DNA from: VRUE01 sp047519745
GTDB lineage: Bacteria; Actinomycetota; Thermoleophilia; Solirubrobacterales; 70-9
DNA length: 64,000 nucleotides
Direction: 5' to 3'
Assembly (NCBI GenBank): GCA_047519745.1
Contig: JAPVSJ010000021.1
Coordinates: 1 to 64,000 of the forward strand
A model generated the notes under the pieces. It was not told the origin of the DNA. It saw only the letters and a program-made list of their open reading frames with translations, and made no database searches. Shown in pieces: positions 48,359 through 56,347 of this stretch. Position 1 is the first letter of the stretch, and every line of letters starts with the position of its first letter. The translations under genes and the position numbers were made by a program.

Positions 48359-48989
48359 CCGGGGGCCGCTCGCGCTCGACCTCGACGGCACCCTGGTCGA
48401 CCCGAAGCCGCGACAGGTTGCTGTCATCGGCTCGTTACTCGTGGGCGAGCCAGGGGCCGAGTCCGTGGACGTCGAGAAGCTCTGGAGTCTGAAGCGCGAC
48501 GGCCTCACGACTCGAGAGGCCTTGGTCCGGCTCGGCGTGGACGCGGCGCTTGGCGCCGAACTGGCTGACCGTTGGGCGCACTCGGTCGAGGAACCTCGCT
48601 GGCTGCGGCTCGACCGCCTACTGCCCGGCGTCGCAGACGCGCTCGGCAGGCTTGCCGCGACCGGGACCCGGCCGGTGGTGTTGACCGCTCGCAGGCACGA
48701 GGATCGCGTGCGTGGCCAGGCTGCGTCGCTGGGCCTACTCCGCTGGTGCTCGGAGCTCATGGTTGTCTCGCCGGATTTTGCGGCGGAGGAGAAGGCCGCC
48801 AAGCTTGCTTCTCTGCGCTGTCGCGCCTTCATCGGCGACACCGAGAGCGACGCGAAGGCGGCTGAGCTGGTCCGGGTTCCCTACGCCGCGGTGACGACCG
48901 GCCAGCGCTCGGCGGCGTTCCTGAGAAGCCGGAAGCTCCCCGTCTTCGATTCCCTGGACCAGGCGCTGCGGGATCTCGGAGAGGGCTGA
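48339..48989 (+). CDS. HAD-superfamily hydrolase
   Basis: 216 residues from the ATG, which overlaps the ATP-grasp gene by 20 nt. Motif I is LALDLDGTLVDPKPRQVAVI, the cap is helical (REALVRLGVDAALGAELADR), motif II is VVLTARRHEDRVRG, motif III is EEKAAKLASLRCRAF and motif IV is IGDTESDAKAAELVRV. A C1-type sugar phosphatase or similar. Together with the ATP-grasp enzyme it recalls loci that build phosphorylated or acylated glycan decorations. Substrate unknown. Confidence 0.82.
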   Translation: MSTSSTSRGPLALDLDGTLVDPKPRQVAVIGSLLVGEPGAESVDVEKLWSLKRDGLTTREALVRLGVDAALGAELADRWAHSVEEPRWLRLDRLLPGVADALGRLAATGTRPVVLTARRHEDRVRGQAASLGLLRWCSELMVVSPDFAAEEKAAKLASLRCRAFIGDTESDAKAAELVRVPYAAVTTGQRSAAFLRSRKLPVFDSLDQALRDLGEG

Positions 48990-48995
48990 GCGGCC

Positions 48996-49973
48996 TTGCG
49001 GAGCGTCGAAATCGTCGATGATCTGGAAGTGACCGATTCGCTGACGCCCGGTGTCTCGATCGTCGTGCCCGCCTTTCGTTCCGCGGGGTCCCTGCCGGCC
49101 CTCGCCGAGCGCGTCGCCGCGGTCCTCGAGGAAGCCGAGCTGCCCTACGAGCTGGTGCTGGTCGACGACGGCAGCGAGGACGGCACCTGGGCGGCGATCC
49201 AGGCCCTGGCAGCGGCACGGGCGCCGGTCCGTGGGCTGCGGCTGGCCCGCAACAGCGGTCAGCACGCCGCGCTCCTGGCCGGGATCCGCGCGGCCCGCAG
49301 GGAGTGGATAGTGACCCTCGACGACGACCTGCAGTTCAGGCCGGAGTCGATCCCTTCGCTGCTCTTTCGCCTCGATGAGGGCGCCGACCTCGTCTACGGG
49401 GTGGTTGAGCAGCCCAAGCACGGGCGCCTGCGGGGCGTCGCGACCAGCGCCGCGAAGCGGGCGATGCGAGTGGCGACGGGGGACCCCCTTGTCACCCGTA
49501 TCAGCGCCCTGCGCGCGTTTCGAACCAGGTTGAGAGAGGGATTCGAACGCTTCGACGGGCCGTACGTCTCGATCGACGCGCTGCTCCTCTGGTCGACCCG
49601 GCGGGTCGCCGAGGTCGCCGTGCCGCACGACGCCCGGGTGGACGGCCAGTCCGGGTACTCGGCTCGCACGCTGGCTCGCCACGCGCTCACGGTCGTTGTC
49701 GGCTTCAGCTCGCGGCCGCTGCGCATCGCCAGCGCGCTCGGGTTCGTCTGCACCGCCTTCGGCGCCATGCTTCTCGCCTACGTGCTGTTCCGCTACTTGA
49801 CCGAAGGCAGCGCCGTTCCCGGCTTCGCCTTCCTCGCCTCGGCGATCTCGATCTTCTCGGGGGTGCAGCTGTTCGCCCTCGGCGTCATCGGCGAGTACCT
49901 GGCGCGCATGTACCAACGGGCGATGGGCCGGCCCAGCTACTCGATCGCCGAGAGCGTCGAGGCCGGCGACTAG
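48996..49973 (+). CDS. GT2 glycosyltransferase with two C-terminal membrane helices (GtrB/ArnC-like)
   Basis: 325 residues from TTG. VSIVVPAFRSAGSLPALAER, LVLVDDGSEDGTWAAIQALA, LARNSGQHAALLAGIRAARR and IVTLDDDLQFRPESIPSLLF form the GT-A domain. Two helices follow (IASALGFVCTAFGAMLLAYV, ISIFSGVQLFALGVIGEYLA). This is the layout of GtrB/ArnC, which load a sugar on undecaprenyl phosphate. It is the last gene of the cassette, so the modified sugar made upstream may be its donor. Confidence 0.88.
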   Translation: MRSVEIVDDLEVTDSLTPGVSIVVPAFRSAGSLPALAERVAAVLEEAELPYELVLVDDGSEDGTWAAIQALAAARAPVRGLRLARNSGQHAALLAGIRAARREWIVTLDDDLQFRPESIPSLLFRLDEGADLVYGVVEQPKHGRLRGVATSAAKRAMRVATGDPLVTRISALRAFRTRLREGFERFDGPYVSIDALLLWSTRRVAEVAVPHDARVDGQSGYSARTLARHALTVVVGFSSRPLRIASALGFVCTAFGAMLLAYVLFRYLTEGSAVPGFAFLASAISIFSGVQLFALGVIGEYLARMYQRAMGRPSYSIAESVEAGD

Positions 49974-49977
49974 ACAT

Positions 49978-50742
49978 TCAGTTCCCGGAACGGCTCGCGA
50001 CGAGCAGGAGCGAGCCGCCGGCGGGCAATGACGCCCCGGCGCGGATTGCCCAGCGGTCGATCGCCATCGCCGGGCGCAGGGCGGCCTGGATCCAGGCCGC
50101 CAGACGCAACTCCTGCAGGGGGTCCCTCGGTGGCCGGAGGCGGCGAACGACGCGGCTCGCCGCCAATATTGGGAGCAGGGTGGTGACGAACGACGTACAG
50201 CGCCGCACCTCCAGGCCGGCTCCGCGCACGCGCTCGATCAGCTCATCGCGCCGGTAGCGCCGTACGTGCTCGGCGCTCTCGTCCGCATCGCTCCACAGCC
50301 AGCGATGCTGGGGCACGGTGACCAGGAGTGTGCCGCCGGGGCGCAGTACCGCGGCCATCGAGCTGAGGGCGCCACGATCGTCGGCGATGTGCTCGAGCAC
50401 GTCGAAACAGCCAATCGCATCGAACTCGATGCTCGGATCGAGCCCCGCGGCCGTTCCCTGTCGTATCTCCGCCCCGCTGGCGCGTTCGCGGGCGATCTCG
50501 ATCGCCACCTCGAATGGCTCGACGCCGGAACAACGCGCCTGCGGAAACGCCTGTTCGACGGCGGCCAAGACGTGGCCGGTCCCGCATCCGACCTCTAGGA
50601 ACGACCGCATGGCGGGTGCATGGCGTCGCAGCGCCCACTCGATCAGCCGGTTGCGCTCGGAGAACCAGAAGCTCGCCTGCTCCAGCTCGGCGATTTCGGC
50701 AAAGAGGCTGGGGTCGTAGCCTCCGCTTGGCGTCTCCGGCAT
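49978..50742 (-). CDS. SAM-dependent methyltransferase
   Basis: 254 residues from the ATG at 50742; a longer frame to 50790 would overlap the start of the divergent wecE-like gene and is rejected. Class I motifs: SFLEVGCGTGHVLAAVEQAF, AFPQARCSGVEPFEVAIEIA, FDAIGCFDVLEHIADDRGAL and AVLRPGGTLLVTVPQHRWLW. The end (RPAMAIDRWAIRAGASLPAG) is often found in methyltransferases of polysaccharide loci. Convergent with the GT2 cassette and divergent from the aminotransferase. Confidence 0.82.
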   Translation of the reverse strand: MPETPSGGYDPSLFAEIAELEQASFWFSERNRLIEWALRRHAPAMRSFLEVGCGTGHVLAAVEQAFPQARCSGVEPFEVAIEIARERASGAEIRQGTAAGLDPSIEFDAIGCFDVLEHIADDRGALSSMAAVLRPGGTLLVTVPQHRWLWSDADESAEHVRRYRRDELIERVRGAGLEVRRCTSFVTTLLPILAASRVVRRLRPPRDPLQELRLAAWIQAALRPAMAIDRWAIRAGASLPAGGSLLLVASRSGN

Positions 50743-50764
50743 CGGACTATGATGGCCGACACCC

Positions 50765-51940
50765 TTGGCGGACGTCCAGATTCCCTTCAACCGGCCCTAC
50801 GCCGTGGGTTCCGAGCTGGAGTACGTGGCGGAGGCCCTCGAGCGCGGGCAGCTCTCCGGCAACGGCGCGATCACCCGGCGCTGCGCGCAGTGGCTCGAGG
50901 AGCGCAGCGGAAGCGCCCGCGCGCTGTTGACCCATTCCTGCACCGGCGCCCTGGAGATGGCGGCGTTGCTCGCCGGCCTTGGCCCCGGCGACGAGGCGAT
51001 CATGCCCTCGTTCACCTTCCCGTCGACCGCAAACGCCTTCGCGCTGCGCGGCGCGACTCCGGTCTTCGTCGATGTCTGCGAGGCGACGATGAACATGGAC
51101 CCCGAACGGGTCGAGGCGGCGGTGGGGCCGCGGACCAGGGCGATCGTCCCCGTCCACTACAGCGGCATCGGCTGCGACATGGACGCGATCTGCGCGATCG
51201 CCGATGCGGCCGGCGCGATGGTGATCGAGGACGCCGCCCAGGGCATCATGGCGACCTATCGGGGGCGGGCGCTGGGCTCGATCGGCGCCCTCGGCACGTT
51301 CAGCTTTCACGAGACCAAGACGCTCTCCAGCGGTGAGGGAGGGGCGCTTCTGGTCAACGACCCGCAGCTGGTCGAGCGGGCCGAGATCCTGCTCGAGAAG
51401 GGCACCGACCGGGCCGCGTTCTTCCGCGGCGAGATCGACAAGTACACCTGGCGGGACCTCGGCTCGTCGTTCCTGATGAGCGAGGTCACCGCAGCCTTCC
51501 TCTACGCGCAGCTGGAGGCGGCCGAGGACATCCTCGCGCGGCGGATCGGGACGTGGGAGCGCTACCACGCCGGGTTCGCGGCGCTCGAGAGCGAGGGGCT
51601 GGCGCGCCGTCCCGTCGTCCCGGCCGACCGCACCCACAACGGCCAGGCCTACTGGCTGCTCCTGCCGTCGACCGAGCTGCGCGACGGCTTGATCGACGCC
51701 CTGCGCGCCGCTGGGATCGCGGCGATCTTCCACTATGTGCCCCTGCACGGGACCGCCGCCGGGCGACGGTTCGGGCGAGCCTCGGGCGACCTGGCCAAGA
51801 CCGAGGATCTCGCCGGGCGCATGCTGCGATTGCCCCTCTGGGTTGGGTTGCCGGACGCCGACGTCGATCGCGTCGTCGCAGCCGTGGAGGGACAGCTGCG
51901 TCGCTCCTCAGCCGGCCTCGGGGTCGGCGACCTCGGCTGA
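50765..51940 (+). CDS. TDP-4-keto-6-deoxy-sugar aminotransferase, WecE/RffA-like
   Basis: 391 residues from TTG (an in-frame stop lies 5 codons upstream). MADVQIPFNRPYAVGSELEY and ALERGQLSGNGAITRRCAQW are the WecE hallmark. PLP-site motifs: LLTHSCTGALEMAALLAGLG, IMPSFTFPSTANAFALRGAT, VIEDAAQGIMATYRGRALGS and FSFHETKTLSSGEGGALLV with the aldimine Lys. WecE aminates TDP-4-keto-6-deoxyglucose to TDP-Fuc4N. A WecD-like acetyltransferase gene is 1.6 kb downstream, so the pair probably makes TDP-Fuc4NAc. The 3' end overlaps the convergent membrane gene by 33 nt. Confidence 0.9.
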   Translation: MADVQIPFNRPYAVGSELEYVAEALERGQLSGNGAITRRCAQWLEERSGSARALLTHSCTGALEMAALLAGLGPGDEAIMPSFTFPSTANAFALRGATPVFVDVCEATMNMDPERVEAAVGPRTRAIVPVHYSGIGCDMDAICAIADAAGAMVIEDAAQGIMATYRGRALGSIGALGTFSFHETKTLSSGEGGALLVNDPQLVERAEILLEKGTDRAAFFRGEIDKYTWRDLGSSFLMSEVTAAFLYAQLEAAEDILARRIGTWERYHAGFAALESEGLARRPVVPADRTHNGQAYWLLLPSTELRDGLIDALRAAGIAAIFHYVPLHGTAAGRRFGRASGDLAKTEDLAGRMLRLPLWVGLPDADVDRVVAAVEGQLRRSSAGLGVGDLG

Positions 51941-53491
51941 GCGCCGCCTCCGCGTGGCCAGCCACATGACGGCGCCGATCGCGCCGATCCCGGCCAGCTG
52001 CACCGCGTACATCGACGGCGGCGTCCACGGCCCCGCCGCCATGTAGTAGGCCTGGGCCGGGAACTCGGTCAGCTTCCCGAGGTCGTTGCTGAGATTGCCG
52101 ATCGGCAGCCAGATCCGGCTGAGCACGATGGAGAGGCCGAGGAAGGTGAGGATCGAGGCCTTGGAGAAGCCGAACAGGCGGCGGAAGGCCAGCACCCCCG
52201 GCAGCACGAGGAACGCGTAGGCATCGCTGATCTCGCGCGGCTGGGTCAGCAGGGCGGCGAGCAGGGCGCCGCCGACGATCGCCGCCATCGCCGGTCCCAG
52301 CCGCCAGCTGTCGGCCGCTGCCCGCGGCAGGTCGGCGAGCAGGGCGAGCATGAGCAGGCCGTAGTAGCCGACGAAGAGAACGATGAAGAGGCCGGGGTCG
52401 AGGCTGCTCGACCAGAACGCTTCTTCGAGCAGGCCCCCGGTGTTGAACCCGGGCCGGCGGGCGATCGCGGAGGCGGCGATCAGAACGCCGCCGAGGACCG
52501 CGACCGCGAGCAGGAGCCTGCGGATGCGTATGGAGAGGACGATCTGCCTGAGCTCGCGCAGGCCGCCGGCGGGGAGCAGGAAGGCCACCACCGCGAAGAC
52601 GTAGAGACCAACTACCGCGGCGCTGAGCGGAAAGACCGGGAGCTGCGGGGTGTCGACGACGTTCAGGTGGGGGCCGAGTTGGATCGCCGTCAGCACGCCG
52701 ACCGCGAGGATCGCGGCGACTGCGCCGACGACGATGCCGAAGTCAGGCGGTCTCCATCTGGCGGGCTTCCGGTTAGCGTCATCGGCCGCCAGCAAGTCCG
52801 CGGCATCGGCGGGGGGTGGGAAGAGGAGCAACAGGGGACCGACGGCGAGGTGGAGCGGCCAGGTGAAGCAGGCGGCGACGACACAGGCGACGAGCGGCAC
52901 CGTCGCTCCGCGCAGCCAGAGGTAGAGGCTGAGCGCGCCCAGGGCGAGCGCCACCTGATCGGTCGAGACCGGGTAATAGCCGCCGGTCCTGAATATCGAG
53001 AAATTGACCATGAGGCCGATCGTGCCGACGATCTTCGCCCTGTCGCCGAGCCCGAGCAGGCCGGCGCTGCGACACCAGCAGAAGGTCGCGACCCCGAACA
53101 TCAGTGCGTCGAGTCCGGCAAAGACGCCGATCACGTGGCTGTTGGTCGCCGATAGGCCGAGGACCTGCAGGCCCAGCCAGGCCAGGCCGGACGGCACCAG
53201 GCGGTACGCGTAGTAGGAGTCGATGCCGGTCAGGGTCGGGCCTTCGTAATGGCCGAGGCCCGGCGGGATGACCGCTCCGTGCCCGAATACCGCCGAGGGG
53301 AAGTTCCTCGCCAGCTCGCCGTAGAAGCGCCCGTCGAAGCCGAAGCCGCCGCTCCAGTTGGTGCGGTCGTCGAGCAGGTAGAGCAGCGCTCCGATCGCCA
53401 CCGCGGTCAGTGCCAACGACCAGTCGAGACCCTCGCCGCGAAAAAGCGCCGCGCCGCGGCGAGGGGGCGACGAGGCCTGTCGATCCAGCAT
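51908..53491 (-). CDS. Polytopic membrane protein, GT-C-like
   Basis: 527 residues from the ATG at 53491; an extended upstream frame is shadow of the acetyltransferase. TAGGGT lies 7 nt upstream. About twelve membrane helices. First loop: FGFDGRFYGELARNFPSAVF, then YYAYRLVPSGLAWLGLQVLG; a middle helix pair follows TGGYYPVSTDQVALALGALS. Acidic residues in loop 1 (FDGRFYGEL) resemble the catalytic Asp of GT-C enzymes. The family is not one I recognise. It likely transfers a sugar or flips a lipid in the same pathway as its neighbours. Confidence 0.65.
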   Translation of the reverse strand: MLDRQASSPPRRGAALFRGEGLDWSLALTAVAIGALLYLLDDRTNWSGGFGFDGRFYGELARNFPSAVFGHGAVIPPGLGHYEGPTLTGIDSYYAYRLVPSGLAWLGLQVLGLSATNSHVIGVFAGLDALMFGVATFCWCRSAGLLGLGDRAKIVGTIGLMVNFSIFRTGGYYPVSTDQVALALGALSLYLWLRGATVPLVACVVAACFTWPLHLAVGPLLLLFPPPADAADLLAADDANRKPARWRPPDFGIVVGAVAAILAVGVLTAIQLGPHLNVVDTPQLPVFPLSAAVVGLYVFAVVAFLLPAGGLRELRQIVLSIRIRRLLLAVAVLGGVLIAASAIARRPGFNTGGLLEEAFWSSSLDPGLFIVLFVGYYGLLMLALLADLPRAAADSWRLGPAMAAIVGGALLAALLTQPREISDAYAFLVLPGVLAFRRLFGFSKASILTFLGLSIVLSRIWLPIGNLSNDLGKLTEFPAQAYYMAAGPWTPPSMYAVQLAGIGAIGAVMWLATRRRRSAEVADPEAG

Positions 53492-53498
53492 CGCCGGG

Positions 53499-53504
53499 AC
53501 CCTA
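53499..53504 (-). promoter_or_regulatory. Putative -10 element of the membrane-protein gene
   Basis: TAGGGT on the minus strand, 7 nt before the ATG. The divergent -10 at 53524 leaves 19 bp between the two boxes. Confidence 0.45.
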
Positions 53505-53523
53505 GACCACCCTCCCGGCGCGA

Positions 53524-53529
53524 TAGCGT
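53524..53529 (+). promoter_or_regulatory. Putative -10 element of the WecD-like operon
   Basis: TAGCGT lies 7 nt before the ATG at 53537. It would drive acetyltransferase, Wzt, Wzm and perhaps the GH-A gene. Confidence 0.45.
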
Positions 53530-53536
53530 GGCGACC

Positions 53537-54265
53537 ATGCAGACGCTCCCGGTCGCGCTCTCGCCCCTGGACTCCGAGCGGTTCGGAGTCGTCGCGGCCC
53601 GCGCCGGCGAGGTCGCGGCGAACGACTTGCCGGCGCTCCTGGGGTTCTGCGAGGAGCACGAGGTCGAGCTGCTGATCGCCCGCTGCGACGGCGCCGATCT
53701 GGGGGCCCTGCGAGCGTTGACCGCCGCCGGCCTGGCCGCGCTCGACGCGCAGATCGTCTTCGAGGGCCTCCCCGACGCGGCACCGGATTCCAGATTCCGT
53801 CCCGCTACCGCATCCGATCGCGACGCGATCGCCGCTCTCGCCCGCGTCTCGTTCGACCGCTACCCCGGGCACTACCAGGCCGATCCGCGGCTCGACCCAG
53901 AGGCGTGCGCCGAGGGCTACGTGGACTGGGCGCTGCGTGGCCTCGCGGGAGAGGCGGCCGACATCGTCTTCGTCGCCGAGGCCGCCGGCGAGCTGGAGGC
54001 ATTCGCGACCGTGGAAAAGCACGAGGACGACGTGATCGTGCAGCTCGCCGGGGTTGCCGAGTCCGCCCAGGGCAGCGGCCTGCACACGGGGGTTCTCCGT
54101 CACGCGATGGCCTGGGCGGCGGAGCGTGGGGCCAGCGGGATGATCGCGATCACCAGCCATAACAACCTCTCCGCGCAGCGCAACTTCATCAAGCTCGGCC
54201 TACGGCCGGTGGCGAGCACGATGACCTTTCACGGTTGGCGAGACCAGTTCTTCCCGGCGCGATGA
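53537..54265 (+). CDS. GNAT N-acetyltransferase, WecD/RffC-like
   Basis: 242 residues. The N-terminal part (VALSPLDSERFGVVAARAGE, FCEEHEVELLIARCDGADLG) resembles the first domain of WecD. The GNAT core follows: FRPATASDRDAIAALARVSF, VFVAEAAGELEAFATVEKHE, AGVAESAQGSGLHTGVLRHA (acetyl-CoA loop) and ITSHNNLSAQRNFIKLGLRP. WecD acetylates the amino group of TDP-Fuc4N made by WecE. The overall order of domains and the gene's neighbourhood support it. Overlaps the Wzt gene by 4 nt. Confidence 0.82.
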   Translation: MQTLPVALSPLDSERFGVVAARAGEVAANDLPALLGFCEEHEVELLIARCDGADLGALRALTAAGLAALDAQIVFEGLPDAAPDSRFRPATASDRDAIAALARVSFDRYPGHYQADPRLDPEACAEGYVDWALRGLAGEAADIVFVAEAAGELEAFATVEKHEDDVIVQLAGVAESAQGSGLHTGVLRHAMAWAAERGASGMIAITSHNNLSAQRNFIKLGLRPVASTMTFHGWRDQFFPAR

Positions 54266-55458
54266 GTCCAGTTGCGATCGAGGTCACCGGGGTGGAGAAG
54301 ACGTTCCGGATCCCCACTAATCGGGTGGACTCCCTGAAGGAGCGCCTGACTACCTTCTCCAAGCAGGACTACCGCGCTCTGCACGCTCTGCGCGATGTCA
54401 GCTTCGAGGTCGAGCGCGGCGAGTTCTTCGGCATCGTCGGTCGCAACGGCTCGGGCAAGAGCACCCTGCTGAAGATCCTCGCCAGCATCTATGCCGCCGA
54501 TGGCGGGCGGGTGCGGATGGCGGGCCGTCTCGCCCCCTTCATCGAGCTCGGCGTCGGCTTCAACCCCGAGCTGACCGCGCGTGAGAACGTCGAGTTGAAC
54601 GGGGTGATGATGGGCCTGACGCGCCGCGACGCGCGCAGTCGCCTCGGCGCCGTGCTCGAGTTCGCCGAGCTCGAGGAGTTCGTCGACCTCAAACTGAAGA
54701 ACTACTCCTCGGGGATGCTCGTCCGCCTCGCCTTCTCGGTGATGATCCAGTCCGACGCCGAGATCCTCCTGATCGACGAGGTGCTCGCCGTCGGCGACGC
54801 CTCCTTCCAGCAGAAGTGCGCCGACGTCTTCTACGAGATCCGCGACTCCGATCGGACCGTCATCCTCGTCACCCACGATATGAGCGCGGTCGAGCAATAC
54901 TGTCACCGGGCGATGCTGCTGCACGACGGCGAGCTGAAGGCGATCGGGGATCCCGGCGAGGTCGCGCGCAGCTACCTACGGCTCAACTTCGAGCAGGCGC
55001 CAGGCGGGGCGGACGCGGACATGGGCGGGATCGCCGACATCACCCTCGCCGACGTCTGGCTCGAGGACGAGGCCGGCAGCAGGATCGTCAACGTCGAGGC
55101 GGACTCGCCGGTGCGCTTCGGCGCCCTACTGGAAGCGCAGCGGACGGTCGAGGGGCCGAGCTTCGGCTTCATCTTCGCCAACGAGGATGGGGTCGAGGTG
55201 ACCGGCTTCGGGCTCGGCCTGCCCAAGGACGCGCCGGACCGGCTCGAGGCCGGCCAGCGAGTGCGGCTGAGCGGAACCGTTGAGAACCGACTCGCGCCGG
55301 GGCGCTACGTGGTCAAGTGCTGGATCCACCGCGAGAACAACTACGCCAACCTCGTCCTGCACTCGCCGCACGTGCTCGACTTCGTCGTCTTCGGCAAAGA
55401 GGCGGCCGGCGTCGTCTCGCTCGACCACGAGATGACCGCCACGGTGGAGGGTCCGTGA
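54262..55458 (+). CDS. wzt: ABC transporter ATP-binding protein of polysaccharide export (Wzt-like)
   Basis: 398 residues from the ATG in the previous stop (ATGA). VSFEVERGEFFGIVGRNGSG (Walker A GRNGSGKST), ELTARENVELNGVMMGLTRR, NYSSGMLVRLAFSVMI (signature), AEILLIDEVLAVGDASFQQK (Walker B) and TVILVTHDMSAVEQYCHRAM (H-loop). After about residue 250 an extra beta-sandwich domain (ITLADVWLEDEAGSRIVNVE, then GTVENRLAPGRYVVKCWIH) matches the substrate-binding C-domain of Wzt, which reads the terminal cap of the polymer. A capping modification, perhaps by the methyltransferases here, is therefore plausible. Confidence 0.93.
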   Translation: MSPVAIEVTGVEKTFRIPTNRVDSLKERLTTFSKQDYRALHALRDVSFEVERGEFFGIVGRNGSGKSTLLKILASIYAADGGRVRMAGRLAPFIELGVGFNPELTARENVELNGVMMGLTRRDARSRLGAVLEFAELEEFVDLKLKNYSSGMLVRLAFSVMIQSDAEILLIDEVLAVGDASFQQKCADVFYEIRDSDRTVILVTHDMSAVEQYCHRAMLLHDGELKAIGDPGEVARSYLRLNFEQAPGGADADMGGIADITLADVWLEDEAGSRIVNVEADSPVRFGALLEAQRTVEGPSFGFIFANEDGVEVTGFGLGLPKDAPDRLEAGQRVRLSGTVENRLAPGRYVVKCWIHRENNYANLVLHSPHVLDFVVFGKEAAGVVSLDHEMTATVEGP

Positions 55459-56306
55459 ACGCCGAGCCCGTGACCGCGGAGCTGCGCGAGGTCGGTGGGC
55501 CTTCGGCCCTCGGCGGCGGCTGGAGCCGCTTCTTCGAGCTGCTCTGGCTGATGTCGGTGACCGAGTTCAAGAAGACGTTCTTCGGCACCGCGCTCGGTTA
55601 CCTCTGGTCGCTCGTCCGGCCCCTGCTGCTCTTCGCCGTGCTTCTCCTCGTCTTCACCCGGATCGTCAAACTCGGCAGCGAAGTCCCGCACTACCCGCAG
55701 TTGCTCCTCTTCAACGTCGTCCTCTTCGGCCTCTTCCAGGAAGCCACCGGGGGAGCGGTTTCGTCGGTCCTCGCGCAGGAGGGAATAGTGCGCAAGACGC
55801 AGTTCCCCCGCCTGGTCATTCCAATCGCGGTGGTGCTGACGGCCTCCTTCACCCTTGGCCTCAACATGATCGTCGTGCTCGCCTTCCTGCTCGCCTTCGG
55901 CGTCGGCCCGTTGTGGACCTGGTTGCTCTTTCCGCTGATCCTGCTGCCGCTGCTGATCTTGATCTGCGCTCTGGCGATGCTGCTCGCCGCGCTCAACGTT
56001 CGTTTCCGCGACGTGGCGATCATCTGGCTCGTAGCGGCGACTGCATTGAACTACCTCACGCCTGTCATCTACCCGTTGAGCATCGTCAGCGGAACGCTCA
56101 AGCACCTATTGGTCGTCAACCCCCTGACGCCTATCTTCCAGCAGGCTCACATCTGGATGATCGGCCCGCAAAAAACCGAAAGCGTGTATGCCGCCGCCGG
56201 TGGGCCGCTGCCGCTGATCGCCGCGGCGTTGATCTACGTCGGCGTCTGCGTGGCGGGCATCTGGGTCTTCAACCGCGAGGCGCCGCGGATCGCCGAGCAG
56301 CTCTGA
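55455..56306 (+). CDS. wzm: ABC transporter permease of polysaccharide export (Wzm-like)
   Basis: 283 residues from a GTG overlapping the Wzt stop. Six membrane helices, with the ABC-2 signature LLWLMSVTEFKKTFFGTALG, YLWSLVRPLLLFAVLLLVFT, GIVRKTQFPRLVIPIAVVLT and LNVRFRDVAIIWLVAATALN, LTPVIYPLSIVSGTLKHLLV. Wzm forms the channel through which undecaprenyl-linked O-polysaccharide is moved, powered by Wzt. In Gram-positive relatives (TarGH) the same pair exports teichoic acid-like polymers. Confidence 0.93.
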   Translation: MNAEPVTAELREVGGPSALGGGWSRFFELLWLMSVTEFKKTFFGTALGYLWSLVRPLLLFAVLLLVFTRIVKLGSEVPHYPQLLLFNVVLFGLFQEATGGAVSSVLAQEGIVRKTQFPRLVIPIAVVLTASFTLGLNMIVVLAFLLAFGVGPLWTWLLFPLILLPLLILICALAMLLAALNVRFRDVAIIWLVAATALNYLTPVIYPLSIVSGTLKHLLVVNPLTPIFQQAHIWMIGPQKTESVYAAAGGPLPLIAAALIYVGVCVAGIWVFNREAPRIAEQL

Positions 56307-56347
56307 GCGCCGGCCGCTACTTTGCTCTTGCGGGGCGTTTCAGGGTG

